64,000 nucleotides of DNA. It comes from Lycorma delicatula. Lineage: Eukaryota; Arthropoda; Insecta; Hemiptera; Fulgoridae. Made by a program: the position numbers and the translations under genes. Location: NCBI RefSeq assembly GCF_047948215.1, contig NC_134458.1, positions 137,190,536 to 137,254,535 on the forward strand, written 5' to 3'. Each line of letters starts with the position of its first letter. The stretch's first letter is position 1. The notes under the pieces are model-generated. The model was not told the origin of the DNA. It worked only from the letters and a program-made list of their open reading frames with translations, and searched no databases. This document shows, piece by piece, positions 1-13,001 of the stretch.

Positions 1-1079
1 TTTACCCCTGTTCTATTTTATAGTAATAGTTTCCAAAACAAAGATTTTCTGTATTTAGATTTTCTCTTCTTCGCCTGTGTATTTTTATCGTCAATTAAAC
101 GTATAAAATTTGATCGGCTGACGATCAATTATATAGTATTTTCATAGGTTAATTCATCTAGTAAAAAATTTTTACAAACTTCTTTTCACCTTTGAAGAGT
201 AAAACATCAGTACAACAGTACCTTTAACAGAAAAGAAAGGTGCTGCGATCGCAGGCAACGTTACATGTGACAAGAGGCTAACATACACGTATGAATATGA
301 ATTCTAAAAAATAAAAACTATATTTATTTTTTAAAACATTGATTTGCGGCCGACGTAAAATTTATACAAGTAGATAAACCACATCTTACTCGAGGTTTTT
401 AAAGAATTCTGTTAAGTAGATTAGTTAATTGTTCAATTCAAAGGCGATAAACCAGATTCCCAGCAGCCACTTATTCCGATGTGTTTTAAATTTTTGACGC
501 GACAGCGGTACATTAAAGTCATATTATCACTTCGTTAAATATAAACTTAAATCTATTGTATTATAATGCGAAGAAAGTTATAAGACAATATTTTTCATTC
601 CGTATTCCAACAAATAAAGTTTCATCCTGGTACGAGTAATTTTAATAATTGTAATTATAACAATTAAATAATATTTTATTCCAAATCTAATACCGATTTT
701 TTAACATTACAATACTGATAAACCAATATTTTATAATCTATTAAGACCTAGTAATAGATTAAACGCACGTTCACAGTTTAAATTGTTTCTTTATTTTCTT
801 CTTTTTTTTTTTAATTAACGATGTTTTTTCCTTTTATAACGCGAACTAAATGTAATTCACGAGTACGATTATAAATTAATAGTCTAAAAACTGTTTTATA
901 TTAAAAAAAACAAAATGTTTATTTGTTCCAGTTAGGAGGTGATCATCAATTAATTTTCAGTTGTTTATTTTTTTCTTTCTTTTTAGAAACGATTTATATT
1001 TAGTGCAGTTTCGTTGTTATAAAGAAGATTTTTGTTAAAAATATTCAAGTTATAATAAATTAAGTAAGATTTACAAAAG
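1..1079. other. AT-rich non-coding DNA
   Basis: No open reading frame, RNA gene or recognisable repeat was seen here. The sequence is AT-rich with short A and T runs. It may be intergenic or intronic; the sequence does not decide. Confidence 0.6.
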
Positions 1080-2000
1080 GCATGTTATGACAGGGAGTGT
1101 GCGAGATAGAAAGAGAGAAAATCAGTATTACGATAAAAAGAGATGTCAAGAAAAGTAAGAGGAGAGTTGAGTTGGCGTTAGAGCAGAGATGGCAGCACTG
1201 TTTCATCGCTCCGTCCAGAACAGACATAATTAAACCATAAATTCATCCAGGGGAAATATCATTATAGGAATAAAGTATAAATTATAGACAAACATAGGGT
1301 AGAAGGGAGGGGTGGTAGGGCCATTAAGAAATGGAAACGGCGTCCCGGCCAAGATTTATTTCTCATTATTATGACTCCATCCCTACTGCGCTCGCACTCT
1401 CTCTGTTCTGTTCTGCCAGTGCGCCGTGCAATAAAATAGTTGACGTCACCTCTTGAATCATTGCCCTATTTTAAACAATTTGTGACTTTGAAAATAACAT
1501 TAAAACCTGTCGGCAGCTCTCGCGGCAGCGGAGAGAACCGGTCGTAAATCAAGCTTTGCATATTCTTATATATGCCTTACTGCTCGGTAGTCTTAATATT
1601 TCCAGATGCCCCTCAGCCTTCATTCTCCTCTATTTTATTCCCCTCCCCCCCGCAACCGCCCTCCCCTACTACCTTCAGTAATTTGCTTCAACCCCCACTC
1701 GCCCTAAAACTCACCGCACCCATCCACCCTTCCATCACTTTCCACCCAAAAAACCATTCCTCCCCCCCCGGTTTTCAATTAACTCGGGCAACAAATCAAA
1801 CAGTTTTAAACACTCTCACCTATCGCCGCTGCAGCTTCTATTACTGTAACTCACTCCATTTTATCCACTGCAGAGTAAAGAAACCCGCTTTACTCGACTC
1901 TGTATATCCGTTCTTCAGTCCCTCGTTCCAGACTTTCTTCTTCAACATCTGACTAATGATCAGAATGTTTAATTGAACAACCCCTCCTCATGTTTCGACA
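1080..2000. other. Higher-complexity island, candidate regulatory DNA
   Basis: GC and sequence complexity rise clearly above the flanks. The block contains a perfect TGACGTCA palindrome (a CRE/ATF-type site by consensus) at 1441-1448, a CAATAAAA motif just before it, and a long pyrimidine-rich stretch at about 1600-1760. A 126-codon open frame at 1572-1952 is explained by this pyrimidine-rich composition: its product is proline- and serine-rich and resembles no family I know. A regulatory role is an inference from composition only. Confidence 0.3.
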
Positions 2001-5000
2001 TTTGTAAGCGAGTCGGTGAGTAGAAGAATAGGGGTATGTAAGTGAATACGTTTGTATAAGCAAAATTTTACCGCTCTCTTAATTTTTTCTCCTTTTTCAA
2101 ACTCTGCTTTTGTTTATTTATTTGAATTTTCTATCTTGCTTAAATATTACTTATGAATTAGCATACAACTGTTACAAGGTCAATATGAATAATTTATATC
2201 ATCAACCCTATTTAAATTCAAAATACATATAAAGTGTAGTTTTTTTTTAACATAAATTGTAGCGAATAAGATAATGAATGAATAAGTAAATGACACTATG
2301 AAATACAAAATAGAATATGTAGAACAAAGTCACGATAAATTATTACTAAATTAACTAAAACGCAGAAGATACTACTTTCGTATAAAAAAAACTCCTCTAT
2401 TAATCTTTTCTTTAATATTATTTTTTAAACGTTCGAATTACAATAAAACCTTTCTAATCCTTCATTATTTACTTCACTTCTGATAATTCTTACTCATCTA
2501 AACGTATATTTTTGTGTGTTATTTTTAACCCAAACTTACATTTATAAAAATGAAGAGATTATATTTTGTTTTAATTTTTTTTATATACGATATTTTAAAT
2601 CACATTCTTTAATTCTTTAATCGATAATAAGGAAACATCGCAAAGTAAGATAATACTGACTGGTTTTTATTTCATATTTGATAATACAAAACTTATAAAG
2701 GTTAGGATAACGTATAATTTAATAAAATAATTATATTTCTTTATAAAGGCATTCACATTAACAAAAAAAAATTATTTCAGACTTAATTTCAGGAATATAT
2801 AAATAGGATTGAAAAAAATATCAAAGAAAAGTTTAATATAATAATGAAAAAGATGCTACTGGCGCTGGATGAGAAATTTTAATTGAAAAACAAAATTTCG
2901 CTTTTTTCAAAATAAAGAAATATTTATTAAAGAAACTGTACAGAATGAATGTGAATTGTTTTCGGAAAATGATTTTAACATTATTTTCACTCGGCATAAT
3001 AATGTTTTTTTTTTACTTCCAAAGGAAAATCTTCTGTTTCAACCTTAAAAGATAGTTACATAAATTTTTTTAACAGTTTAAGAAGATTCTTTTTCGTTTT
3101 TATTTGTTTTAAACATAATCATTGAACTACAAGTTCAAAAAAAAATTCAAAGATTTTTTGATTTATAGTTCGATATAAAAGTTGAACGGTTTAATAACCA
3201 TACAAAGTTTAAAAGATTTTTTGTAGATTATTTTACGAAAGTTTTAATTACAGTGAAACGGAAAATTTTTATCAGAAACTTATATTTGATAATAAATAGA
3301 GACATAATTCTTAAGTATGCCTTAAACATTTGAATGGTATTTTTCCATTTTTTTTTTTTTTTTTTGTCGTTAACACCGTGCCGATAATGATATGCTTACC
3401 CTATTGCTTGAAATTTCCTGTAAATATAAATTAAATATTTACAAAATACGAGTAAAAATACATCCTTGTTTTATTAATTACGTTTTTTATAGGCAATGTA
3501 AAAATAAAATATTTATTTATATTGTTTTGACTTTTAAAAAAAAATAATTTTTTTACATCTGAAAATGTTAACGCCTTCAATAAAAACTGTAGCCTACATT
3601 TTATTTAAATTATTCGATAACTTGAATTTTTTTTACCTAAAAAATATATTTAAAAAAACTCAACTTAAACAAGACAATAAATCAAAATTTCCCTTTTAAT
3701 TTATCTCAAAACGTAATGAATTGTTACTATTGCCATTACTTCTTTCCTTTGTTATTCACGGAATTTATCAGAATAAGTTCTTATCGATAATATTCTTTAA
3801 AAAAAGTTTCAGTTCAATTTTTATGCATTTCAATAAAAAAATTTCAATTTTCTGTTATTATTTTTCAGTCTCTTTATTAAGATCACTAGCCAGTACTTAA
3901 CTAATACTCGTAATGAATTCTCCAAATTATATCCGTTAATGAAACCTGGTACCTTCGGTGTAACAGTCTAGCGTGCTAATTCAAAGGAATCAAAATATTT
4001 CATCGACGACTTCATTGCACTGTACCGTACCTTTTTTGCCAAAAAAACGACTCTCAATATAAAAATGGAAACCCCAAAAAATGAGAGCTGTAAGGAACTC
4101 GTAGAATTTAATCAAATTTATTTTTAAGGTGCTGAAAAATAGTTTATTCAACAGAAAATTCAAAACCTGAGAAGAGCGTTTCGAAAAACCATAAAAGAAA
4201 AGGAAAATAAAAAAAAAACTAGAAAAAGTACCGAAGATTTCTAACTACCTAAACCATATTACTTCGATATTCTTCGTTTCACAATGGATGATGTTAAATT
4301 GCGCCAAACGTTTGGTACTATAAGAATAAACAATATGCAGAATGAAACATTGAATGTTGTAACAAGAATTATTTTGATATAGTAACTGAATGAGAAATGA
4401 TTGAATAACAGAATTTTCAGACCTTTTGGAAATTTAAATAAATAATCCTTTACTAATAAACTGGTCAAATCTTTCTAAATTCGAGAGACAAACTGCTCTA
4501 ACAACAGATTCATAAATCTTGACAGATAACTCTTTCAAGACGATTTATATGATTTAACAGAAAGATAACAGAACGATTTATCTGCATGATTTGAAGACAT
4601 CACAAGATTGTTATCTGAATCTTATGATTTAACAAAGAACCATTCAAACCACTTTATTCACAATTTACAGAATTTATTTATTTCACCGGAGTGAAATCTG
4701 TTTTATTTCTAAAAGGAACAAAAAAGGCAGGATTGAAAAATACATCAATATTCGAATTTTTAAGTAATATTATTTGATATTTTTTTCTTTAAATAATACA
4801 ATTTTTATTAGTATTAAAATATTAACTACACGGAAAAATACACGTACATAAAGAAACTATACGTAAAATAAGTGTAATTTATTTATTTTTGGATTAATAT
4901 TTTGGAAAGGATTGGTAGATCCGGCTTTATCCAATAGTCATTTCTCCTATACGAATTATACTTCAGGTAGCGGACAGGAAACACGGAAGTCCAGAGCAGT

Positions 5001-7020
5001 CTACTGGATCTTTTCACCAGTTATGCCAAGGATGCACGTTAGCTCATCAGAACTCACCCTCAGCTCCACTAACCTACACCAACAGTACCGGAAACGGAAA
5101 AGTATGGATCAAGAATAAGGTAAAAGGAATGAATATAATGAAGGTCTTTCTACTCTCAAGAATAACTACCACCAAAACAAAAGTCCCAAATCCATTCAGG
5201 AAGTAAATGTCCCTTCCCAAATGTTGCACGTTATGTTTTTGGTATATTCTTTCGATAGATGAGGAAGTTTTTACCCGTGCAGTAATTCCAGAATACTGAA
5301 ATATTTTACATTGAATAGTTTAAATATATAAAACAAATAAATGGATTTTCCTATAAAATAAAACACCTGGAGAATAGGATTCTTAAAGATATAACTTTTC
5401 ATATCACCATAATCTAGGTGTAAAACTATCATGAACATTTTTATATTACCATTCAAACTACAAATAGAGGTAAAGTTACATTAGAATTCTTTCTGAATGG
5501 TACATATTAAATGAAACATCCCGTCTGAAGAGCAAAACCCTAATGAATTACTAATAGAATCTTAAGTCTGAATTGTGGTCCAAAGTCACATATGGACTCA
5601 TTTGCCAAAGCAGTTATTTTCTAGAAAATACTCTCTATTTTAAGCTATAAAATTCAGTCTGTAATTTAAAAATTATATTCAATTACAAAATAAAATTAAC
5701 GGTAAACTTAGACTTAATATTTACTTGCGGAAAAATATTAAACAATCTACGAATTAAAAAAGGCTGAATATTTTGTCAAGGAATTTGAGAAAAAAATCTG
5801 ATGACAAATATCCAGAGAACTAGTTTTCAATCTAGTTCAAGTTTTCTCTAAAAATACCCATATACTTCACCAAATGTAAAGAATTAGATCAGAAAGAAGG
5901 ACTGGACAATTTTTTTATTTATTTTGTTTTTTTTAATTAAAAAACAATAAATTAATAGTCAAGCAAATTACATTCTAGCAGCTGAATAAAATTATCAAAA
6001 TAAAATGTTCAATTTACTTACTATTTTAATTATTTTTTTCTTCTTGAAAAAGTATTTTTCAGAGGTCTCTACTTCGTCAAGAATATGTAAATGTAAATAT
6101 ATGTTTAAAAAATAAAGGGTAGAAAATATGTTTATCATCTATGACAGCTCTTAAAAAAAAAGAAAAACAATAATATTAAGCAATAATTAAATTCAAAATT
6201 TTCATTTTTTAAATAACTATAAATTATTTAGCAATACTTTTTTTTAATTTTAATTCAAAAGTGAAAAATATTACAATTCTTAATCAGAATTAATGTCTGG
6301 TTTAGGAATCAAAAAATATCGGTCTTAAAAATACAAAGAAAAAGTTACCACGCTTAACTTAAACCATCAATGAAAATCTGTTTAGGAAAATGTATTAATA
6401 GTACCTCAAAAGATGGTAAAATCACGTTAAGTTAAAATAATTACTGGTGGTTTTTAGAAAAATTGTTTTTTCACACATGATTATGCTCCGTAAATATTTT
6501 ACGCAAAAATTAGAAGGATAAAAATAAAGCCCTTTTCGAGTAGAACTGTTCCTCTTGGTTTAACAGTTTTTGGTTATAATATTTTTCGTTCTCCTATTTT
6601 CTCAATATGATTTTTAAAAATATTATAAGTATAATAAATTTGCAGTAAAAATATCTGAAAATGTTAACCACAAAAGACCCCTTGAAAATTATTTTTTGAA
6701 AACTTTTTTTTAATATCAATTTATTTTTAACCAGCAATAAAGATTTTTTTTGGAAAACATTTGGTAAGCATTTACGTCGGTGTAATGAGCAGCACGCGAG
6801 CGAATCAGAGTAATTCTGCTATTTCTTTACAACGATTTTCAGATCGCGAAACGTATTTCTAGCGATCAGTATCGTTGAGATTTTTTTCTAGAAATTTATT
6901 TTTATAAAAGATATAACCTACATTTCATTCCGTTGTTATAAAATATTATTTTCATGTAAGCACGATATTTTTCTGTTGTTTTCTTGTAAACCGTCCGTGA
7001 TAGTTTATGTAAATAAACTT
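2001..7020. other. AT-rich non-coding DNA
   Basis: About 5 kb of AT-rich sequence with poly-T and poly-A runs (for example near 3350). Short open frames at 4259-4468, 4912-5118 and 5271-5456 have no protein-like features and are expected by chance. The stretch 4900-5260 is slightly more GC-rich, but I see no domain in any frame. Confidence 0.55.
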
Positions 7021-7560
7021 TTGATGAGGCGTTATTTAAAATTTCGTAGGATGTGCTGATGCTGCTAGCGTTAGGTCGTCTTGTGATAGTGTGTGATCTA
7101 GGATGTGATGCAGTAAGGGTCGGTTCGGACGGGTGAACGAGTGGAGGTGGTGGTGGATGGTAGTGGATTGTGGATGGAGGGTCGTGGCCCGGACTGGGAA
7201 TGGCCTGTTTTAGAACAGACCGTCACGTTCTACTAGAAGGAGACACTGTGCCGTCTTATAACTTCTCATAGCCGTGGTGTCCCGAGGGAACCCCTGACCA
7301 CGCCTCTCACCCGTAAACAACAATACTATTCTACAGCTAGCCTGCCTGACAGGACAGCTCAGCTCTTACGATGGAATCCTGTCACGTTCCCCTTCTCTTC
7401 CTCTTTCCTTAACCTCAAAGCTCGACTTCGTACCATATACCAACCTATAGCGCACATCGCATATTGCGTCGTTCTGTTGCGTTACTTTACGTTACTGTGC
7501 TCTGAAAGAGTTTCCTAAATAACCGACCTATCTAAACCGTCAGGGACGTCTTTCCTCTAA
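7021..7560. other. Higher-complexity island, candidate regulatory DNA
   Basis: The island begins with a G-rich plus strand (about 7115-7200, with repeated GGTGG and GTGGATGG units) and continues with balanced composition and many CpG dinucleotides to about 7500. No long open frame crosses it. Flanks on both sides return to AT-rich DNA. It could be a promoter or enhancer island, or an exon of a non-coding RNA; sequence alone cannot tell. Confidence 0.3.
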
Positions 7561-7884
7561 AGCATTATGTGATAAAATATTCTCATTTATATTTAATACG
7601 AAAAACGAAGAAAGTATTTTGTATTTTTTACTACCGGTTGTGTTTTGTATATCCCATAATAAAGTTTTTCTTTTACTTCGATTTTCTTTAAATTCACTTC
7701 TTAACGATCACGAGTGATGCAGATTTAGCAGAGAATTTTTATTGTTTTCTATATAAACAAATATTTTAAGTTAAGAATTACAACTGAATGATTTTAAGAA
7801 ACAAACATTTTATGAATTAAATTGACTTTAAACTGTAAAAAAAACTACACCGTTTTGTATGTGATCTTAAATATATACATATAT

Positions 7885-8450
7885 ATATATAAATATATAA
7901 TATATAAAGCCGAAAGTTTGTTGTTTATTCTCGCATTACGCAAGAAGGAACCGAACGATTCTTTCAAATTTGCAGGATACATCCTCATTCGTGTTATCTC
8001 AAGGAAGGTGACAGAGAAATTAAAGAAGTTTTGAATTAAAGATATTCATTAAAGAAAAAAGATTAATCTTTTTACTTCATTATTACTCGTATATTTCTGT
8101 CACCATGCAACAGAAATAAGTTACGAATTTTTCGTCGTCAAAGATGTATGTTTTTTAATTACCATAGTTACTCTATTCTGTTTTGTATATCGAAAATCTT
8201 CATTTCCGATTATACTAAACGAGATATTCACTAAATCTGGAATTACATGTATTTATCAGATAATTATCTAAAAACCATTTTTGTTTTTTTTTTAATTCGA
8301 TTTTTTAAGAATGCGACGGTGTACAGATAAAGTAACACAGCCACTGTCACTGTTACTGTACTTTCGACGCGACTGGCTGCTTCTGCCTCCCGTTATTTGA
8401 CTAAAAAACATAAAATTAAGAAAAAAGTTGACCGACGATATATATATATA
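7885..8450 (+). repeat. Dispersed repeat A, copy 1, flanked by TA repeats
   Basis: Related sequence occurs at 27095-27425 and 62050-62335. Shared landmarks are TATTTCTGTCACCATG (8092-8107), GCGACTGGCTGCT (8369-8381) and TTGACTAAAAAACATA (8397-8412). The copy starts beside TA-rich DNA (about 7870-7910) with a segment leading into AAAGTTTGTTG, and ends at another TA run (8438-8456). This suggests insertion into a TA microsatellite. No protein is encoded, so it is probably a non-autonomous element; its class is not resolved. Confidence 0.6.
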
Positions 8451-8479
8451 TATATAAATTTAAACTACGCTACCATAAG

Positions 8480-8558
8480 TGGAGACAACGAACGCAGACA
8501 ATAAACACATGTTCATTGTCTGTGTTCATTGTCTCCATTTTTGTTCACTGTCTCCACT
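8480..8558. repeat. Imperfect hairpin with a third partial unit
   Basis: Arms 8480-8507 and 8510-8537 are reverse complements with three mismatches and one 2-base gap, around the centre ACATGT. Both outer ends read GGAGACAA or its complement. A third related unit, TTGTTCACTGTCTCCACT, follows at 8541-8558. It may be a small foldback element or a microRNA-like hairpin. Confidence 0.6.
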
Positions 8559-9449
8559 ATAAAATAACATCGGTGATCATGATACAAATTTATTAATTTC
8601 TTGTTTTATAATATATTAAAAAATTTAATCCATGAAACATAAGGCATATTGATAATGTATAAACGACATAACGACATAAGTTAGATTTGCTTTCTCTAGA
8701 ATAATGACGTTTATTATTAAACCGATTCTTGTAGTAAAACGGAATAAGACCGCCACAGCCTGGGCTCAAATGTATATATATTTGGGCTTAGTATCCTGAT
8801 ATACAGTAGTATATTCTACTCTGTCAAAAAAACAACAAGAAACCAATTCGCCCTTAACTTTTCCTTATAATCCTGGCATGTGATTTCAATTGTTCTTTAG
8901 AATGACATGTTAATGTCAAATCGTCCGTTTCTTTATATCGTATGATATAAATACATATATATATATATATTAATAATATAAATAAACCTATTTATATTGT
9001 GTACACAAATATTAATGTGCTTTTTTTAAATAATATATTCGTAATTATTTAAGATATAATATTTATTTTCCTAATCTGAACGTTGTAATCTATTCAACTA
9101 TTGAACAAAAAGCAAGATGACTCAAGGCCCTGAGAAGAGGATAATATGTGTGACATGTAAATAATGAGGTAAATATATAATATCAATGCTAATAAATAAG
9201 AAATATAAGAGTAATTATGAAATTATGAATGCATATAATAATATAGAATAGATTCTATATATACATACGGCTGATCTAATTCTATTTTGAATGTTAGTTT
9301 AAACAGCTAACTAAAACAGAGTAGAGTTAGGAACCAAGTAATATTACAAAGCGAAAGCCATACTATTCGTATAATATCACAAGAAGTTATTCTTACAGTT
9401 CCGTTCCTCGGTAATTAGCAAGGAGTTCAATCATTCGATTTGAAATTAA
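8559..9449. other. AT-rich non-coding DNA
   Basis: AT-rich sequence with a short TA run near 8955-8972. No gene, RNA gene or clear repeat was recognised. Confidence 0.5.
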
Positions 9450-10320
9450 TACTCATTCTGGATCATTTAGTCCCGAGCCTCGCTCGCCTCGCTATACTCT
9501 ACGGTTAGAAGAACAAGAAGAACTAAGAACAAGAAGAAGGAAATAGGGTGGGTGGGTTAAAGAGGGTGGGATATTTCGGTCGGTAGTAGTGGTTGGTAAA
9601 GATAACTGCACCCTCTCAAGAACCTCTCCGAGGGATGACAAATGCGCATTTAATCGGAAGTCGAACCCCATTACTGTTGGAATCGAACTTGTAGCAGTGT
9701 TAGAATTATTGTTTAAGTTTTGAAGAACTTTCAGGCTACGTCGGTTTGGTTTCGGTACGGGTACGTTAGGTTGTATGTGTGTGTATTTGTGTGCCAATAG
9801 CCGGAAGGTGATTAGAATGGTGTTACTTCCATCCCCCGACCCTCCTGCTGCTATTTCTCTGTTACCCTTCCGCATACTATCCTATAACCACCACCTCTCG
9901 ATAGTATTACTTAGACCGAGCCATCCACCCGTACGCCCTACAAGATCATGAATAATTACCCTAACTCATCCGGAAGATTGTAGTTGGGACCGACTGAATG
10001 AATTTCTAACACCGATCAAAGGAAATATAATTAATGAGGAAAATTGTGACTTTATACGTACCGCTTTACGAACGCTATAGACCCAAATAATACTTGTTCT
10101 CTTGTAACATAAGTGTTCACAAAGACTACGTCAATACTCCGACGAGAATAGAAGCATATATTTGATAAGACCGTCTAACGTAGAACATAGGCGCAGTACT
10201 CGAATAGCAGCCGAGATATTTAACTTCCCAAATCATATCTTCTCTTAGATGTTTGTTTGCATTGTTTTCAGCGTAATGAATGACTTCAGTTCAGTATTTA
10301 CACTAGAATACGAGCACAAA
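9450..10320. other. Higher-complexity island, candidate regulatory DNA
   Basis: Balanced base composition, with a short GAA/GAACAA-rich stretch near 9509-9540. A 127-codon open frame on the minus strand (9492-9875) lies inside, but its product has no domain, is rich in Ser, Thr, Asn and Leu, and has no sign of exon borders or a family match. I treat it as a by-product of the composition. Regulatory function is inferred only from the contrast with flanking AT-rich DNA. Confidence 0.3.
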
Positions 10321-10830
10321 GATGAAGATGTATATACTGTATAGACAAACATAAAATTAGAAGAGGCAGTAGTACATTAAGGAGAATTGTGATAATCATT
10401 AATATAACTTAAATTTTGTATTATTTAATCACATTTATTATTAATTATGAACTCTATCTCGATTATAAAATAAAACTTATTCTTAAAAAAGAGAAATATT
10501 ACATCGTATTGTTTTCTACTTTAATAGAATATTTCCTGATTTAATAAGAAATTATGAGAAATATTATTTAAATTCAAATAAAATAAAAAAAACGTAATTT
10601 TCAATATTGGGGTTCAAAGATAAGGTTTCCTAATTTTTATAATTCAAAAAAATCAAGTTTATTTAATTTTTCAGAGGTTAAAGATCTACTTAAAACAATT
10701 TTATACTTCCTAAGGTCAAATAGCTAGCTATAATTTAAACAAAAATTATGAAAACTCCAAAAAATGACAAAGATTAAGAAGAACGAAAAGACCATTACGT
10801 GATAGGCTTAACCTCTATATTTTAGATCTT
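10321..10830. other. AT-rich non-coding DNA
   Basis: No gene or recognised repeat was seen in this AT-rich stretch before the SINE-related copy. Confidence 0.5.
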
Positions 10831-11105
10831 CTTTTTCTGTTTAGCCTCCGGAACCACCGTAAGATATTACTTCAGAGGGTACTGTATGAAGGTAATGAAA
10901 TGTAGTCTTGTACAGTCTCAGGTCGACCAATCCTGACATGTGTGGTTAATTCAAATCCAACCACCAAAGAATTACACCTAAATATGTTGAAAATAATTCA
11001 CATATTTTTTTTTACATTATCGGCAGGCAATTTAGAAGTTTTGGGACTTTATACTGATTCGATGTAAAATTCTTACCACTCAATAAAAAAAAAAAATTAA
11101 AACTG
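10831..11105 (-). repeat. SINE-tail element with non-tRNA head, copy 1
   Basis: Read on the minus strand, the 3' half (10831-10975) matches the tail of the full SINE at 32322-32602, including the reverse complements of TAGCCTCCGGAACCACCGTA and CAGTCTCAGGTCGACCA. The 5' half (about 10976-11105) matches 12776-12905 instead, not the tRNA-like head. The copy ends in an A-rich/T-rich stretch at 11080-11098. It therefore looks like a second family that shares the SINE tail. No protein is encoded. Confidence 0.65.
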
Positions 11106-12702
11106 GTCAAAAATTATTATACAAAAATAGTTCATCTTACCTAGTGGGTAGTCAAACCTAAAAATGAATTTTAATCCAAAGAGAATCAACTGATTTATTA
11201 TTTTTTTTAAACCCTCCTTTCCATTTAACCGAATTCATAAAAAGAGGTTCTCAATTCGATGTATTTTTTTATATGTTTAAATTTTATATTTCATCAAATA
11301 CACTTTTTCTTTAGGATTTTGAATTAATTTTGCAGAGAAAATTCCAATGTTATTTTTGTAGTTTCGAACGAAGGTTTTCCATTTAATTAGTAATTTAATT
11401 TTTTTTTAAATTGTATGTGTTCTACATTAATGAATTGGAGGTATTTTTTTTTTTTATAATCATAATTACCTGCTATTGGTATATTGCTTTATAAATTTTT
11501 TAAAGAGTAATGATAAATAATCTTCTATAATTTTGATATTCAAAATAATATTTACCAGTAACTTCAAGGAAAATTAGCTGAAAAATTTTTACCATTGTGT
11601 CAATGAAGAAAAAAGTATAAAAATAGTTGATATTGTTTTAATTTAATACAATCTTAATTTTTTTTTTTTTTTAAATAAACGGTTTGCAATCTTGATACTC
11701 ACGTTTCACAGTAAAATCTTTACGAGGTATGTCTGTCTGTTTTCCTTTTCTTATTTTTTCTTTTTACTAAAACGCAGGTATTCAAAACTTACTACGTTCT
11801 TTAAAATTTTCTTTGAAATTGCCTTTTTAGAATTGCGTACATATTTTATCCAACCAAATTTAAAATAAAAATAAAATTATTTTTAAAAAGATAATAACAA
11901 AACGAACTTTAACAAAAAAAAAAAAAAAAACACTAAAATAAAAATTAAATCTCTACATTTTTAAATCCAGCGTTATATTTAGCGCTACATTTTTAAATTA
12001 AGCGTTAGTAAATGTTGCTACTTGTTTATATTTAATTAGGCGCCCCAATTTTTTGAGATACCCTGTATCGAAAAATGCTCCAGTTCTTGTTCACTGCACG
12101 TCCAATATTTGTTGCCAGTATATATGGTTAAGTGTAGTGGTATCTATATAACTTTATATCTGAAGAATTATATCCCTTGTTATGTTTAACAGAATATTAA
12201 TGAAGATGATTAGGTTAATATTAATATTCATTTATTAGAGTGTAGAAATATAGAGTGAATGCTGTATCTTGAAGAAAGTGATGTTGCGATATACAAAAGT
12301 TTTTCCAGTTGCACATTGACGAAAAAATGCTATTTTATAAATCTTTTCACGTTTTTAATTGTTCTAATCTATAAATTACAATTCTTAAATTATTATGTCT
12401 CTATATGAGGAGATATCAGAGTTTGAAGAATTTTAAATTCTCGAGATAGTAAAAGCACTATGTAGTCCGATCGAAATAACTCATTTAGAGGGAAAAAAAA
12501 TTGTAACCTGGACTTTTATAAGTGTAAAGGATAAAGGATAAGTGTAAGGTAAAGATGAACGTAAAAAAAAATACTCTCGAGCAAGGGTGGTGGAGGGTGG
12601 GTGGTTGCAAAGGGGATGAAAAATTGTATTATTGGGATTTCCGGCGAAAGCTGACGTCAAAAAAGTTTTGGTTATTTAAGACACAGAAAGGTAGGTATAG
12701 AA
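11106..12702. other. AT-rich non-coding DNA
   Basis: AT-rich with A and T homopolymers (11660-11672, 11915-11930). A 64-codon frame at 12555-12749 runs into repeat sequence and is not credible as a gene. Confidence 0.5.
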
Positions 12703-12905
12703 GTTGTACAGTCTCAGGTCGACCAATCCTGACATGTGTGGTTAATTGAAATCCATCCACCAAAGAATTACACCTAAATATGTTGAAAATAATTCACGAA
12801 TTTTATTTTATATTATCGGCAGGTAATTTAGAAATTACTGATAAAGAGACTTTATACTGATTCTATGTAAAATTCTTACCACCCATTAAAAAAAAAAATT
12901 AAAAC
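12703..12905 (-). repeat. SINE-tail element with non-tRNA head, copy 2
   Basis: This is a close relative of 10910-11105, aligning along about 200 bases. It includes the same junction between the SINE-tail part (12703-12770) and the non-tRNA head (12771-12905). Compared with copy 1 it lacks the outer SINE-tail part around TAGCCTCCGGAACC. Because both copies share the same junction, the fusion arose before they dispersed. Confidence 0.65.
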
Positions 12906-12920
12906 TCGTATTACAGTTAA

Positions 12921-13001
12921 TAGGATTAATAGGTAATTTTGCGCCAATAGGATTAATAGGTAATTTTGCGCCAATAGGATTAATAGGTAATTTTGCGCCA
13001 A
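12921..13001 (+). repeat. 27-bp unit, three perfect tandem copies
   Basis: Three identical 27-base units at 12921-12947, 12948-12974 and 12975-13001. Each ends with TAATTTTGCGCCAA. The same end sequence occurs once, on the minus strand, at the matching border of the reverse copy of repeat B near 43645-43660. The triplication therefore involves the terminal sequence of repeat B. Confidence 0.9.

Noticed and set aside
1572..1952. 126-codon proline-rich open frame
   Set aside because: Pyrimidine-rich DNA read as Pro, Ser and Phe; no family match that I know.
9492..9875. 127-codon minus-strand open frame
   Set aside because: Low-complexity product without a domain; explained by purine/pyrimidine skew.
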